This document shows, piece after piece, positions 7,894 through 16,588 of a stretch of DNA of 36,611 nt. The notes beneath the pieces were generated by a model. That model saw nothing but the letters and a program-made list of their open reading frames with translations. It was not told the DNA's origin and made no database searches. Source of the stretch: Spirochaetaceae bacterium (GTDB lineage Bacteria > Spirochaetota > Spirochaetia > SZUA-6 > Bin103); NCBI GenBank assembly GCA_028821475.1, contig JAPPGB010000136.1, positions 1 through 36,611 of the forward strand. The letters run 5' to 3'. Position numbers and translations under genes: made by a program. Numbering within the stretch: the stretch's first letter is position 1; each line of letters begins with the position of its first letter.

Positions 7894-7923
7894 GTCGGGG
7901 CGCGTGAGCCTGAGCCGGTTCCG
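7894..7923 (-). pseudogene. Ten-codon scrap of a DUF4143 ATPase gene
   Basis: The minus strand reads RNRLRLTRPD, 9 of 10 identical to RTRLRLTRPD in the ATPase at 1572-2774. It is short, but it lies in a stretch otherwise made of gene scraps. Confidence 0.35.
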
Positions 7924-7940
7924 CGGTCGCGAGACACCGG

Positions 7941-8136
7941 TTAGGCAACGGCGGGTCGCTGGGCGGTGCTTGAGAGGGCGGTGCGCCGTACCAGGACGGT
8001 GATCGCTACCGCGGCCAGCAGCGGCAGAGCAGCGAGGTTGAGGGCGTCCCACCCCACCAGGACCAGCGCGGTTCCGGCCGACAGGGAGGCCAGCGCCTGC
8101 GCGCCGAACACGCCGAAGTCGTTGATGGCCTGCAGG
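7941..8136 (-). pseudogene. C-terminal fragment of an MFS transporter gene
   Basis: On the minus strand QAINDFGVFGAQALASLSAG and the following residues to RRTALSSTAQRP match the last about 60 residues of the MFS transporter at 20138-21370, with about a dozen base changes. It is joined head-on to a binding-protein fragment at the shared heptamer CTGCAGG (8130-8136). Confidence 0.85.
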
Positions 8137-8543
8137 TGATGCCGACCGCCGATTGGGCGGATGGGATTCGCAATAATGATCACGAAACCATGACCGCCGC
8201 TCCGCTGGGAAATCCGTGGGGCATCCTGACTCCGCTGGCGCACAACGTCTCGACCTCGGGATGGAACCCCGCCGGCGTGTCCAACCCGGAGTACGATGCC
8301 CTGGTGGCGGCCGCGCAGAGTGCGTCTACCGTCGAGGAGCAGCAGGCGGCTTCGCAGGCAGCGCTCATGGTCATTTTGCGCAACCACTATTAAGTCTGGG
8401 CCGGCAAGGCACCGAACTTCAACGTCAGCCACCCCTGGGTCAAGGGCTACAACGGCGAGTATACGCTGGGACATACGCACCGCGGCCCGGTCGTGGCGCG
8501 TCTGTGGCTCGACCTCGACCTGAAGAAGTCGATGGGATTCTGA
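8129..8543 (+). pseudogene. C-terminal fragment of a family-5 binding protein, with a nonsense codon
   Basis: The sequence corresponds to the last about 135 codons of the binding protein at 14624-16414 (LQVMPTADWADGI to LKKSMGF). A TAC codon has become TAA at 8391-8393; the frame then continues undamaged to the natural TGA at 8541-8543. The first 450 or so codons are missing. Confidence 0.9.
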
Positions 8544-8578
8544 GCACGTCGCGTACGGCGACCTGCGATGATCGTTGC

Positions 8579-8612
8579 GTTGGGATGGCGGCGAAACACC
8601 CGCCGTCCCAAC
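8579..8612 (+). promoter_or_regulatory. Hairpin between binding-protein remnant and permease
   Basis: GTTGGGA-t-GGCGG pairs with CCGCC-g-TCCCAAC around the loop CGAAACAC. It is the same element as at 6412-6445, in the same place relative to the permease start. Confidence 0.6.
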
Positions 8613-8637
8613 GGCCACGCCGCCAGTACCGCACGTC

Positions 8638-9603
8638 ATGAGAGCCTACATCACCCGGCGTCTGCTGCTGCTGATCCCGACGCTGTTCTTCCTCACCATC
8701 CTGGTGTTCCTGGCCCTCCGGTTCATACCCGGCGATGTCATAGATGCCATGATCGGGATCGGCGGCGGCTATTTCGGGGGCGATCACGACACGCGCGAGG
8801 CACTCATAAGCGCTCTCGGGTTGGACGTTCCCCTGCACGTGCAGTACGTGCGCTGGGTGGGCGGCATGGTGCTGCACGGCACGCTCGGCTCGTCGCTGTA
8901 TGGCGACGCACTTACCATCGAGGAGCAGATTCTGCGCAGGCTGCCGGCCACGCTCGAGCTGGGCCTGCTGGCAATCGCCATCGGGCTGGTGATCGCGCTG
9001 CCGGTGGGCATCTACTCCGCGATCCGCCGGAACACCGCCGCCGACTACGCCGGGCGCACCGTGGCGATCGTCGGATTGGCCACTCCCAACTTCTGGCTGG
9101 GCGTGATGGTTACCGTGTTTCCGGCGATCTGGTGGAACTGGACGCCGCCGGTGCGGATGATCGCCCTGTCCGATGACCTGCTGGGCAATCTCGGCGTGTT
9201 CATGATCCCCAGTCTGATTCTGGGCACCTACTTCGCCGCCGCCACCATGCGCATGACCCGTACCATGATGCTGGAGGTGCTCCGGCAGGACTACGTGCGC
9301 ACCGCCTGGTCCAAGGGGCTGCGGGAACGCGTCGTGGTGCTCAGGCACGCCATCACGAATGCCCTGATTCCGGTAATCACCTTGACCGGTCTGCAGCTCC
9401 CGATCCTGGTCGGCGGCTCGGTGATCATGGAGAACATCTTCAACCTGCCGGGCATTGGCCGGCTGCTGCTGGACGCCCTCCTGGAGCGGGACTACCCCAT
9501 GGTGTCCGGCATCAACCTGGTGTTCGCCACCGGCGTGCTGGTGATCAACCTGGTGGTGGACCTGCTCTACGGGTTCCTCGACCCGCGCGTGCGCTACGCC
9601 TAA
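8638..9603 (+). CDS. ABC transporter permease, DppB-like (permease 1, cassette with truncated binding protein)
   Basis: The product has 321 aa, normal for DppB/OppB-type inner-membrane subunits. It starts MRAYITRRLLLLIPTLFFLT, the first membrane helix, followed by FIPGDVID and further hydrophobic segments. The cytoplasmic EAA-type loop that docks the ATPase is LRQDYVRTAWSKGLRERVVV. ATG 8638 is chosen over an in-frame ATG at 8575 because all paralogs begin at this residue. It is nearly identical to 16589-17548. Its binding protein is truncated and its partner permease frameshifted, so it probably acts, if at all, with subunits from another copy. Confidence 0.9.
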   Translation: MRAYITRRLLLLIPTLFFLTILVFLALRFIPGDVIDAMIGIGGGYFGGDHDTREALISALGLDVPLHVQYVRWVGGMVLHGTLGSSLYGDALTIEEQILRRLPATLELGLLAIAIGLVIALPVGIYSAIRRNTAADYAGRTVAIVGLATPNFWLGVMVTVFPAIWWNWTPPVRMIALSDDLLGNLGVFMIPSLILGTYFAAATMRMTRTMMLEVLRQDYVRTAWSKGLRERVVVLRHAITNALIPVITLTGLQLPILVGGSVIMENIFNLPGIGRLLLDALLERDYPMVSGINLVFATGVLVINLVVDLLYGFLDPRVRYA

Positions 9604-9619
9604 GTGTGATGGGTAAGCC

Positions 9620-10502
9620 ATGCGGCCCATGAGACTGGTCAGAGAGCACCCGCTGGGTACCTTCGGCGCCCTGATCCTGCTGGTGTTGATTCTGGTGAGC
9701 ATCTTTGCCGACTCGCTGGCGCCGTTTCGTTTCGCCGAGATCAACCTGGACAACCGCCTCGCCGAGCTATCGGGCCAGCATCCGCTCGGCACCGAACATC
9801 TCGGCCGCGACTTCCTGAGCCGCCTGATCCACGGCGCGCATCTCGCTGTTCGTCGGGCTGACGGCGACTACCTTTCACGTGCTGGTGGCGGCGCTGATCG
9901 GCGGCACCGCCGGTTTCGTCGGCGGCAAGTTCGACCTCGTGGTGCAGCGCTTCGTCGACGCGTGGATGTCGATTCCCGGACTCCTGTTGCTGCTGACCAT
10001 CATGTCGCTGGCCGGCCGCGGTCTGCTGCAGATCATTCTCGTGCTCGGCATCTCCTCCGGCGTCACCAATTCCCGGGTGGTGCGCGGTGCGGTGATCGCC
10101 ATCAAGGAGAACGACTACTTCCGGGCGGCGCGGGCAGTGGGCAGCCCGCTCGCGCACACCCTGCTCCGGCACGTGCTGCCCAACGTCATGCCGCCGATCA
10201 TCATCGTCTTCTCGATCACGATCGGCGCCATCATCGTGGCCGAGGCGAGCTTGAGCTTCCTCGGCTTCGGTCTGCCGCCGGAAGTGCCGAGCTGGGGCGG
10301 CATGCTCAGCCGCGAGGGACGCCAGTACATGACGATCGCCCCGCGGCTGGCGATCTGGCCCGGCCTGTGCCTGACCATTGTGGTGTACGGCATCAACATG
10401 TTCGGCGACGCCGTGCGCGACCTGCTCGACCCCCGCCTGCGCGGCGGCGGCGGCCGCTACGGAACCTCCAAGCGGGGAGCGCGCAGCCAACGAGGTGCTT
10501 GA
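9620..10502 (+). pseudogene. DppC-like permease 2 broken by a 2-nt deletion
   Basis: Codons 1-73 (MRPMRLVREHPLGTFGALIL to SRLIHGA) and the rest from about 9845 (LFVG...RYGTSKRGARSQRGA) align end to end with the intact permease at 17554-18438. The segment CACGGCGCGCATCTCGCTG is 2 nt shorter than in the paralog, which shifts the frame at about 9835-9843. All other features, including the EAA loop (RAARAVGSPLAHTLLRHVLP), are preserved, so the lesion is recent or a sequencing error. Confidence 0.85.
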
Positions 10503-10588
10503 TCCGATGGCCGCCGGCAGGGATGATCTACCGTCGCCGAACAGGCTGACGTGGCCGGCGTGAGCCTGCCGGAGCGGAGGAGGTTGCC

Positions 10589-11368
10589 GTGAGACTGGAA
10601 GGGAAAGTTGCGATCGTGACCGGCGCGGGACGGGGCATCGGGAGAGCCACCGCCCTTGCCCTTGCTCGCGAGGGGGCGGATGTGGTGCTCGCGGCGCGCA
10701 CCGGCGCGGAGATCGAAGCGCTGGCCGGGGAGATTGGCAGTGCCGGCCGGGAAGCGCTCCCGGTACGGACCGACGTGACCAGCAAGTCCGACGTGGACGC
10801 CATGGTTCGGCAGGCCCTGGACCGGTTCGGCCGCGTGGACATTCTCGTCAACAACGCCGGATTCGCCGACCACAAGGCCATTCCCGACATCAGCGAGGCG
10901 GACTGGGACGTCCATATCAACGTCAACCTCAAGGCGGTCTTCCTGTGCACGCAGGCGGTGTTCATGCACCTGTGCGCGCAGGGCAGCGGCCACATCGTCA
11001 ACGTCTCCTCCCTTGCCGGCAAGTACCATCCGTACAAGATGGCGGCGTACGGCTCGGCGAAGTGGGGCGTGGCAGGGCTCACCGGGATCACGCAGGAGGA
11101 GGGCCGTCCGCACGGCGTGCGCGCGGTGCTGATTCGGCCGGGCAACGTCGACACCCAGATGCAGCATGACAATCATGATGTCTATCCCGAGAAGCTGATG
11201 CAGCCGGAAGATATCGCGGAAGCGATTGTGCATGCCGTCACCCAGAACCCGCGCGCCTACACACCGGTCGTCGACGTGTATCCGTTCGAGGACGTGCACA
11301 AGCCGGACTCCTGGGAAGCAAAGTGGAGCGGCAGCAAGGAACAGAAACGCAAGGTCTACCGAACGTAG
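10589..11368 (+). CDS. Short-chain dehydrogenase/reductase (SDR)
   Basis: The product has 259 aa, a classical SDR. It has the NAD(P)-binding TGAGRGIG at residues 11-18, NNAG at 88-91, catalytic Ser140/141 and YxxxK at Tyr154-Lys158. GTG 10589 follows GGAGGAGG by 5 nt and is the start. It oxidises or reduces an alcohol/ketone with NAD(P); Arg38 after the second strand hints at NADP. It lies 86 bp after the permease remnant and 9 bp before the amidohydrolase, so the two enzymes form one transcription unit. The substrate is unknown; the context suggests processing of an imported compound. Confidence 0.92.
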   Translation: MRLEGKVAIVTGAGRGIGRATALALAREGADVVLAARTGAEIEALAGEIGSAGREALPVRTDVTSKSDVDAMVRQALDRFGRVDILVNNAGFADHKAIPDISEADWDVHINVNLKAVFLCTQAVFMHLCAQGSGHIVNVSSLAGKYHPYKMAAYGSAKWGVAGLTGITQEEGRPHGVRAVLIRPGNVDTQMQHDNHDVYPEKLMQPEDIAEAIVHAVTQNPRAYTPVVDVYPFEDVHKPDSWEAKWSGSKEQKRKVYRT

Positions 11369-11377
11369 GAGGCCGCG

Positions 11378-13090
<1,713 letters not shown>

Positions 13091-13227
13091 CCCGACACAG
13101 CGAACAGCCCGGCTGAGAACGATGACTTCCGGGCGGCTCGGACGGTTGGCCGCGTTGGGGGGAGCCACGCCTTACCTCGTTTGCGGACAGCTTGCTGCGG
13201 AGTTCGCCGACGCACGGGGTCGCGGAG

Positions 13228-13256
13228 TAGACACTTCGCATAGGGTGATATACATT
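13228..13256 (+). promoter_or_regulatory. Promoter of Phd/PIN copy 1 (predicted leaderless)
   Basis: TAGACA (13228-13233), a 17-nt spacer and TACATT (13251-13256) are followed after 6 nt by ATG 13263. Transcription would begin at the start codon itself. The same boxes and spacing occur at copy 2 (21626-21654). Confidence 0.65.
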
Positions 13257-13262
13257 TGGCGG

Positions 13263-13520
13263 ATGGGAGTGATCACGGCGAAGGCGTTGAAACAGCACAC
13301 CGGAGATTTCATCAAGCGATTGCGTGCCGGAGAGCCGTTTGTGCTTACCTACCGCGGCAAGCGGATCGGCGTAGTGACACCGTGCACTGACGACTAGGAG
13401 GAGGGTTCATCGGAGTCGGCCGACGAACGTTGGGCGGAGGTGGAAGCGGCGCTCGCACAGTCCGAACCGGCGTTTCCGGACTGGTCGCAGGCCACGGCAT
13501 GGATCAGGGACCGTACCTGA
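13263..13520 (+). pseudogene. Phd-like antitoxin, copy 1, truncated by nonsense codon
   Basis: Residues 1-44 (MGVITAKALKQHTGDFIKRL to VVTPCTDD) are identical to copy 2 at 21661-21918. At 13395-13397 the CAG of copy 2 is TAG, ending the product at 44 aa. Without it the frame would run undamaged to TGA 13518-13520. The retained part is the DNA-binding fold; the lost 41 residues include the expected toxin-binding tail. The truncated product could still bind its operator but probably not neutralise the toxin. Confidence 0.85.
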
Positions 13521-13951
13521 TCGACACCAACGTGTTCGTGATCGACCTGCGCTACCCGCGGGATCGGCACTTCGGCGTCAACCGCCGCTTCCTCGATGCG
13601 ATCAAGCGGGAACGATCGGGGATCACGACCACGATCAACCTGCTTGAGTTGTGCGGCATTCTTTCGTTCAACCTCAATCAGAGACAACTGATCACGTTGT
13701 GGGAGCAGTTTCCCGACCGCTTCGGTGTCGAGGTCCTGCCGACGGCGGAGTTCGACGCACCGGTCCCGAAGATGGGCGTAGGGGAACTGTTCGCGCTTCT
13801 GCAGCAGCGGATGTCTCTCGGCGACGGCCAATTCCTGTTGACCGCCCGCAACCACGCGGCATTCGTGACCACGCTCGTGACCTGGGACCGTGACCACTTC
13901 CTCGACCGATTCGCGGGCCGGGTGGCAACGCCCGAAGAGATACTCGCATGA
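13499..13951 (+). CDS. PIN-domain toxin (VapC-like), copy 1
   Basis: The product has 150 aa, starting MDQGPYLIDTNVFVIDL. The PIN acidic residues are D9, E50 (NLLELCG), D109 (SLGDGQFLL) and D130 (TWDRDHF). By my count it differs from copy 2 (21897-22349) at 12 of 150 residues, none of them acidic-site residues. ATG 13499 lies inside the unsuppressed end of the antitoxin frame. Because that frame now stops 100 nt earlier, translational coupling is probably lost, which may be why an intact toxin can be tolerated. The antitoxin of copy 2 could protect in trans. Confidence 0.82.
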   Translation: MDQGPYLIDTNVFVIDLRYPRDRHFGVNRRFLDAIKRERSGITTTINLLELCGILSFNLNQRQLITLWEQFPDRFGVEVLPTAEFDAPVPKMGVGELFALLQQRMSLGDGQFLLTARNHAAFVTTLVTWDRDHFLDRFAGRVATPEEILA

Positions 13952-13980
13952 CCCGCACTTGGGGGGCGAGACGTTCCTGC

Positions 13981-14019
13981 TCGCTGCCCGGCAGGCTGGT
14001 GTGCGGCATGCGCGCGTAG
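13981..14019 (+). pseudogene. 3'-end scrap of a D-aminoacylase-family gene
   Basis: SLPGRLVCGMRA and a stop match the end of the amidohydrolase at 11378-13090 (ALPGKLVRGMRT), and the similarity continues a few bases past both stops (TAGCCCGA). The copy is diverged, so it came from another paralog or is old. Confidence 0.55.
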
Positions 14020-14041
14020 CCCGAGATACCACGGCGTATCC

Positions 14042-14083
14042 TCACGATGCCAAATCGTCTCACCACAGCGAGGCCAGGAAGAA
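14042..14083 (-). pseudogene. 3'-end scrap of a DUF4143 ATPase gene
   Basis: The minus strand reads FFLASLW, stop, DDLAS, stop, matching the last residues YFLAALWRDDLAS of the ATPase at 2888-4093. The bases beyond the stop (CGTATC-TCACGATGCC) also match that gene's downstream flank. Confidence 0.6.
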
Positions 14084-14084
14084 G

Positions 14085-14130
14085 CGCTTCGTCGACGCGC
14101 GGATGTCGATTCCCGGGCTCCTGTTGCTGC
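14085..14130 (+). pseudogene. Internal scrap of a DppC-like permease gene
   Basis: About 46 nt encode RFVDARMSIPGLLLL, matching RFVDAWMSIPGLLLL of the permease at 9620-10502, with two or three base differences. Confidence 0.65.
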
Positions 14131-14131
14131 G

Positions 14132-14203
14132 GACCCGCTGTTCAACGTTACGCCGCAGCGCGTCTTCTGCACCGTGCAGGCGCGCGCGGCCGACAAGAGA
14201 TGA
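14132..14203 (+). pseudogene. 3'-end scrap of an AlbA_2-type protein gene
   Basis: DPLFNVTPQRVFCTVQARAA, then DKR and a stop, match the C-terminus of the longer remnant at 22372-22633 (PDPLFNV...TPQRVFCTVQARAA). The join to the permease scrap before it is immediate. Confidence 0.6.
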
Positions 14204-14218
14204 CCGCTCCGGGGGCTT

Positions 14219-14263
14219 GTCGTAGTTCAAGTCGAGGTGTTCGGCCGGCGGGAGAGTATCGTG
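14219..14263 (+). pseudogene. N-terminal scrap of a retropepsin-like protease gene
   Basis: VVVQVEVFGRRESIV matches the start of the remnant at 33281 onward (VVVQAEVFGRRGSIV), but the sequence stops before the active-site DTG and runs into the operon B promoter. Confidence 0.45.
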
Positions 14264-14277
14264 CGCAAAACGCGTAC

Positions 14278-14305
14278 TTGACGGATGCCGGCGGTGTGGT
14301 AGAGT
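14278..14305 (+). promoter_or_regulatory. Promoter of binding-protein operon B
   Basis: TTGACG (14278-14283), a 16-nt spacer and TAGAGT (14300-14305). The same boxes with the same spacing occur at three other operon leaders, with the -10 varying between TAGAGT and TAAAGT. Transcription would start near 14312, about 310 nt before the binding-protein ATG. Confidence 0.75.
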
Positions 14306-14623
14306 GATGGCTCCGGGAGGAGGACAAGCGAGGATGATGCGCGATCACACGGCCCTCCGCAGCCGTTCCGTTCGCTGCAGACGCCAGCGCTCCGTCCTGC
14401 TCCGTCCTGCTCCGCTACAAACCAAGCACTCGGTAACTGACCGCTCTTTCCGCTCACCAATCCGCATCCACCGCTCTGCCGCCATCTGCGCCGCTGGTGA
14501 GGTAGCGGCTCCCACTATCCCGCGACGCGACTACAAGGACCATTCGAGAGGGCCGGAGTGTCCGGCCCAAAACCACGGGCAACGGGAAGCACTCCCGTCC
14601 CGAAAACGAGGAGGAGTTCCGTT
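14306..14623 (+). repeat. Leader repeat, copy B, with upstream ORF
   Basis: This is a long untranslated leader shared with copies C, D and E. GGGAGGAGG precedes ATGATG at 14334-14339, and the uORF stays open for about 96 codons until TGA 14625-14627, overlapping the binding-protein ATG 14624 as ATGA. It holds about two units of the 10-nt tandem repeat CCGTCCTGCT. A perfect stem, GGCCGGA-GTG-TCCGGCC, lies at 14551-14567, followed by a CGGGA/TCCCG stem and the ribosome site GAGGAGG. The uORF product is very basic and matches nothing I know. Confidence 0.75.
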
Positions 14624-16414
14624 ATGACTCCAAGACTCACGTTGCTGCCACTGGCGTTCGCGCTGGTGGCTACCGTTACGTTCGCCAGCCCCGCCGGCGA
14701 AGATGACACCGCCGCCGCCACCGAGAAGGAGATGGTCCGCGACCCGGCCACCGGCAAGATAGTAACCGCGCCCGAGTATGGCGGCACCATCACCCTCGGC
14801 TCGGCCCACGAGCCGCCCAACGCCGATCCCGGGCAAGGGCACCCGGGTCAGTTTATATTTGGGTTCACGAACGAGAAGCTGGGCTTCGCCGACTGGGCGA
14901 TAGACAGGCAGAGATTCAGTTTCGATAGCCAGTGGGTCCCTGACTTCGCCGTCACCGGTCAGTTGGCCGAAAGCTGGGAACAGACCGACCCGGTGACCTA
15001 CACGGTCCGCATCCGCGACGGCGTGCACTGGCATGACAAGGCACCGATGAACGGTCGCGAGCTCACCGCCAAGGATGTGGAATACAACTGGCACCGCTAT
15101 CTGGGCCTGGGCAGTGGTTACACCGAAGTCAACCCCTTCGTGGCGCAGTGGTCGCAGCTCGACGACGTAGGCATCGAGTCGGTAACAGCTAACGACGACC
15201 GCACGGTCGTCTTTAAGCTGAAATCGCCCAATCTCGCCGCGGAGCGGACGATCATCTATCAGTACAGCAGTTACATCATGCCGCCAGAGGTCATCGAAGA
15301 GCACGGCGACCTTCTGGATTGGCGCAACCTGGTCGGCACCGGACCCTATGAGCTGGTCGACTGGGTCGAGGGAAGCTCCCTGAGCTACACCAAGAACCCC
15401 AACTACTGGGCGTTCGACGAGAAGTACCCGGACAACCGCCTGCCCTATATCGACGAGATCGTGTGGTTGGTCATGCCCGATGAGTCGACGCGGCTGGCAG
15501 CATTCCGCTCGGGCCAGATCGACTACCTGGGTTCGGTTACGCTGTCGCACATAGCCAGTCTCGACGTACTCGAGGATCTCAGGCGGACCAATCCCGACAT
15601 CCAGGTCTCCCAGTATTACGAGAGCGGGATAGGTCTTGCGATGAATCTCGCCGTGGAGCCGACCAACGACATCAGAGTGCGCCACGCGATCCAGATGGCA
15701 CTCGATGTGGAAGCGATCAACGATTCCTACTGGCAGGGCACGGGAAGAACGACGCCTGAGGCCTACACAGCGATCGACATCGTCGGGTATTCACCCCCGT
15801 TCGACGAGTGGCCAGAGGAGATCAAGAAGTTCTACCGGTACAACCCGGCCGAGGCAGAGAAGCTCCTCGACGACGCCGGCTACCCGCGCGGTGCCGATGG
15901 TATCAGGTTCAAGACCAACATCGAGTTTAGAGATGTCTACGACATAAACAAGTTCGAGATCTTGGCGGAGCAGCTCTTGGAGATTGGCGTCGACGTCGAC
16001 CTCCAGATCATGACTACGGCTGACTGGGCTGATGGGATACAGAATCATGATTACCAAAGCATGACCGCCGCTCCACAGGGAAATCCGTGGGGTATTCTTG
16101 CTCCGTTGGCGCACAGCGTCTCGACTTCGGGATGGAACCCCGCAGGCGTGTCGAACGCAGAGTATGATGCTCTGATTCAGGTCGCCCAAAACGCGTCTAC
16201 CGTCGAGGAGCAGCAGAAGGCTTCGCAGGAGGCGCTCCTGCTTATGTTACGGGACCATTACTACGTGTGGGCTGGCAAGGGACCGAATTTCAATGTGAAT
16301 CAGCCCTGGGTCAAGGGTTTCAACGGCGAGTTTACGTTGGGACATACTATGCGCGCAGGCGTCGTGACGCGTCTCTGGCTCGACCTCGATCTGAAGAAAT
16401 CGATGGGGTTCTGA
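14624..16414 (+). CDS. Peptide-type ABC transporter solute-binding protein (family 5), operon B
   Basis: The product has 596 aa from ATG 14624, preceded by GAGGAGG. The frame extends upstream, but the signal peptide (MTPRLTLLPLAFALVATVTF) marks the start. There is no lipobox Cys, so it is a soluble periplasmic protein. The mature part begins with EKEMVRDPATGKIVTAPEYG, as in all copies. Family-5 features are VGTGPYELVDWVEG, KNPNYWAFDEKYP, DIRVRHAIQMALD and the C-terminal QPWVKGFNGEF. It is closely similar to the protein at 4579-6360 and to the remnants at 8129 and 24140. It is the only binding protein of its subfamily followed by two intact permeases here. Confidence 0.94.
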   Translation: MTPRLTLLPLAFALVATVTFASPAGEDDTAAATEKEMVRDPATGKIVTAPEYGGTITLGSAHEPPNADPGQGHPGQFIFGFTNEKLGFADWAIDRQRFSFDSQWVPDFAVTGQLAESWEQTDPVTYTVRIRDGVHWHDKAPMNGRELTAKDVEYNWHRYLGLGSGYTEVNPFVAQWSQLDDVGIESVTANDDRTVVFKLKSPNLAAERTIIYQYSSYIMPPEVIEEHGDLLDWRNLVGTGPYELVDWVEGSSLSYTKNPNYWAFDEKYPDNRLPYIDEIVWLVMPDESTRLAAFRSGQIDYLGSVTLSHIASLDVLEDLRRTNPDIQVSQYYESGIGLAMNLAVEPTNDIRVRHAIQMALDVEAINDSYWQGTGRTTPEAYTAIDIVGYSPPFDEWPEEIKKFYRYNPAEAEKLLDDAGYPRGADGIRFKTNIEFRDVYDINKFEILAEQLLEIGVDVDLQIMTTADWADGIQNHDYQSMTAAPQGNPWGILAPLAHSVSTSGWNPAGVSNAEYDALIQVAQNASTVEEQQKASQEALLLMLRDHYYVWAGKGPNFNVNQPWVKGFNGEFTLGHTMRAGVVTRLWLDLDLKKSMGF

Positions 16415-16426
16415 GGAGCCGCCGGG

Positions 16427-16563
16427 GGCGGTTTCCATTGCAGCAGCGCTCCGCGCGGCTGCTGAGCCAACGGCTTAGGAAACCGCCCAGGCGGTTCCAA
16501 TGGACCCCGCTAAAGGCGGAGTCCACGGCGTTGGGATTGCGGTGACAGAGCCGCCGTGCCAAC
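16427..16563 (+). promoter_or_regulatory. Hairpins between binding protein and permease, operon B
   Basis: GGCGGTTTCC (16427-16436) pairs perfectly with GGAAACCGCC (16478-16487), enclosing a GCAGC/GCTGC inner stem. A weaker version of the GTTGG...CCAAC element follows at 16530-16563. No U-run is seen. Confidence 0.55.
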
Positions 16564-16588
16564 GGCCACCCCTCCAGCGTTACTATTC

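Noticed and set aside
14304-14306. Leaderless start of the leader uORF at the ATG overlapping the -10 box
   Set aside because: The ATG lies within 1 nt of the -10 element, upstream of any plausible transcription start; the ATG after GGGAGGAGG is preferred.
16427-16487. Rho-independent terminator after the binding protein of operon B
   Set aside because: The stem is strong but there is no U-run, and permease genes of the same operon follow; listed as a regulatory hairpin instead.
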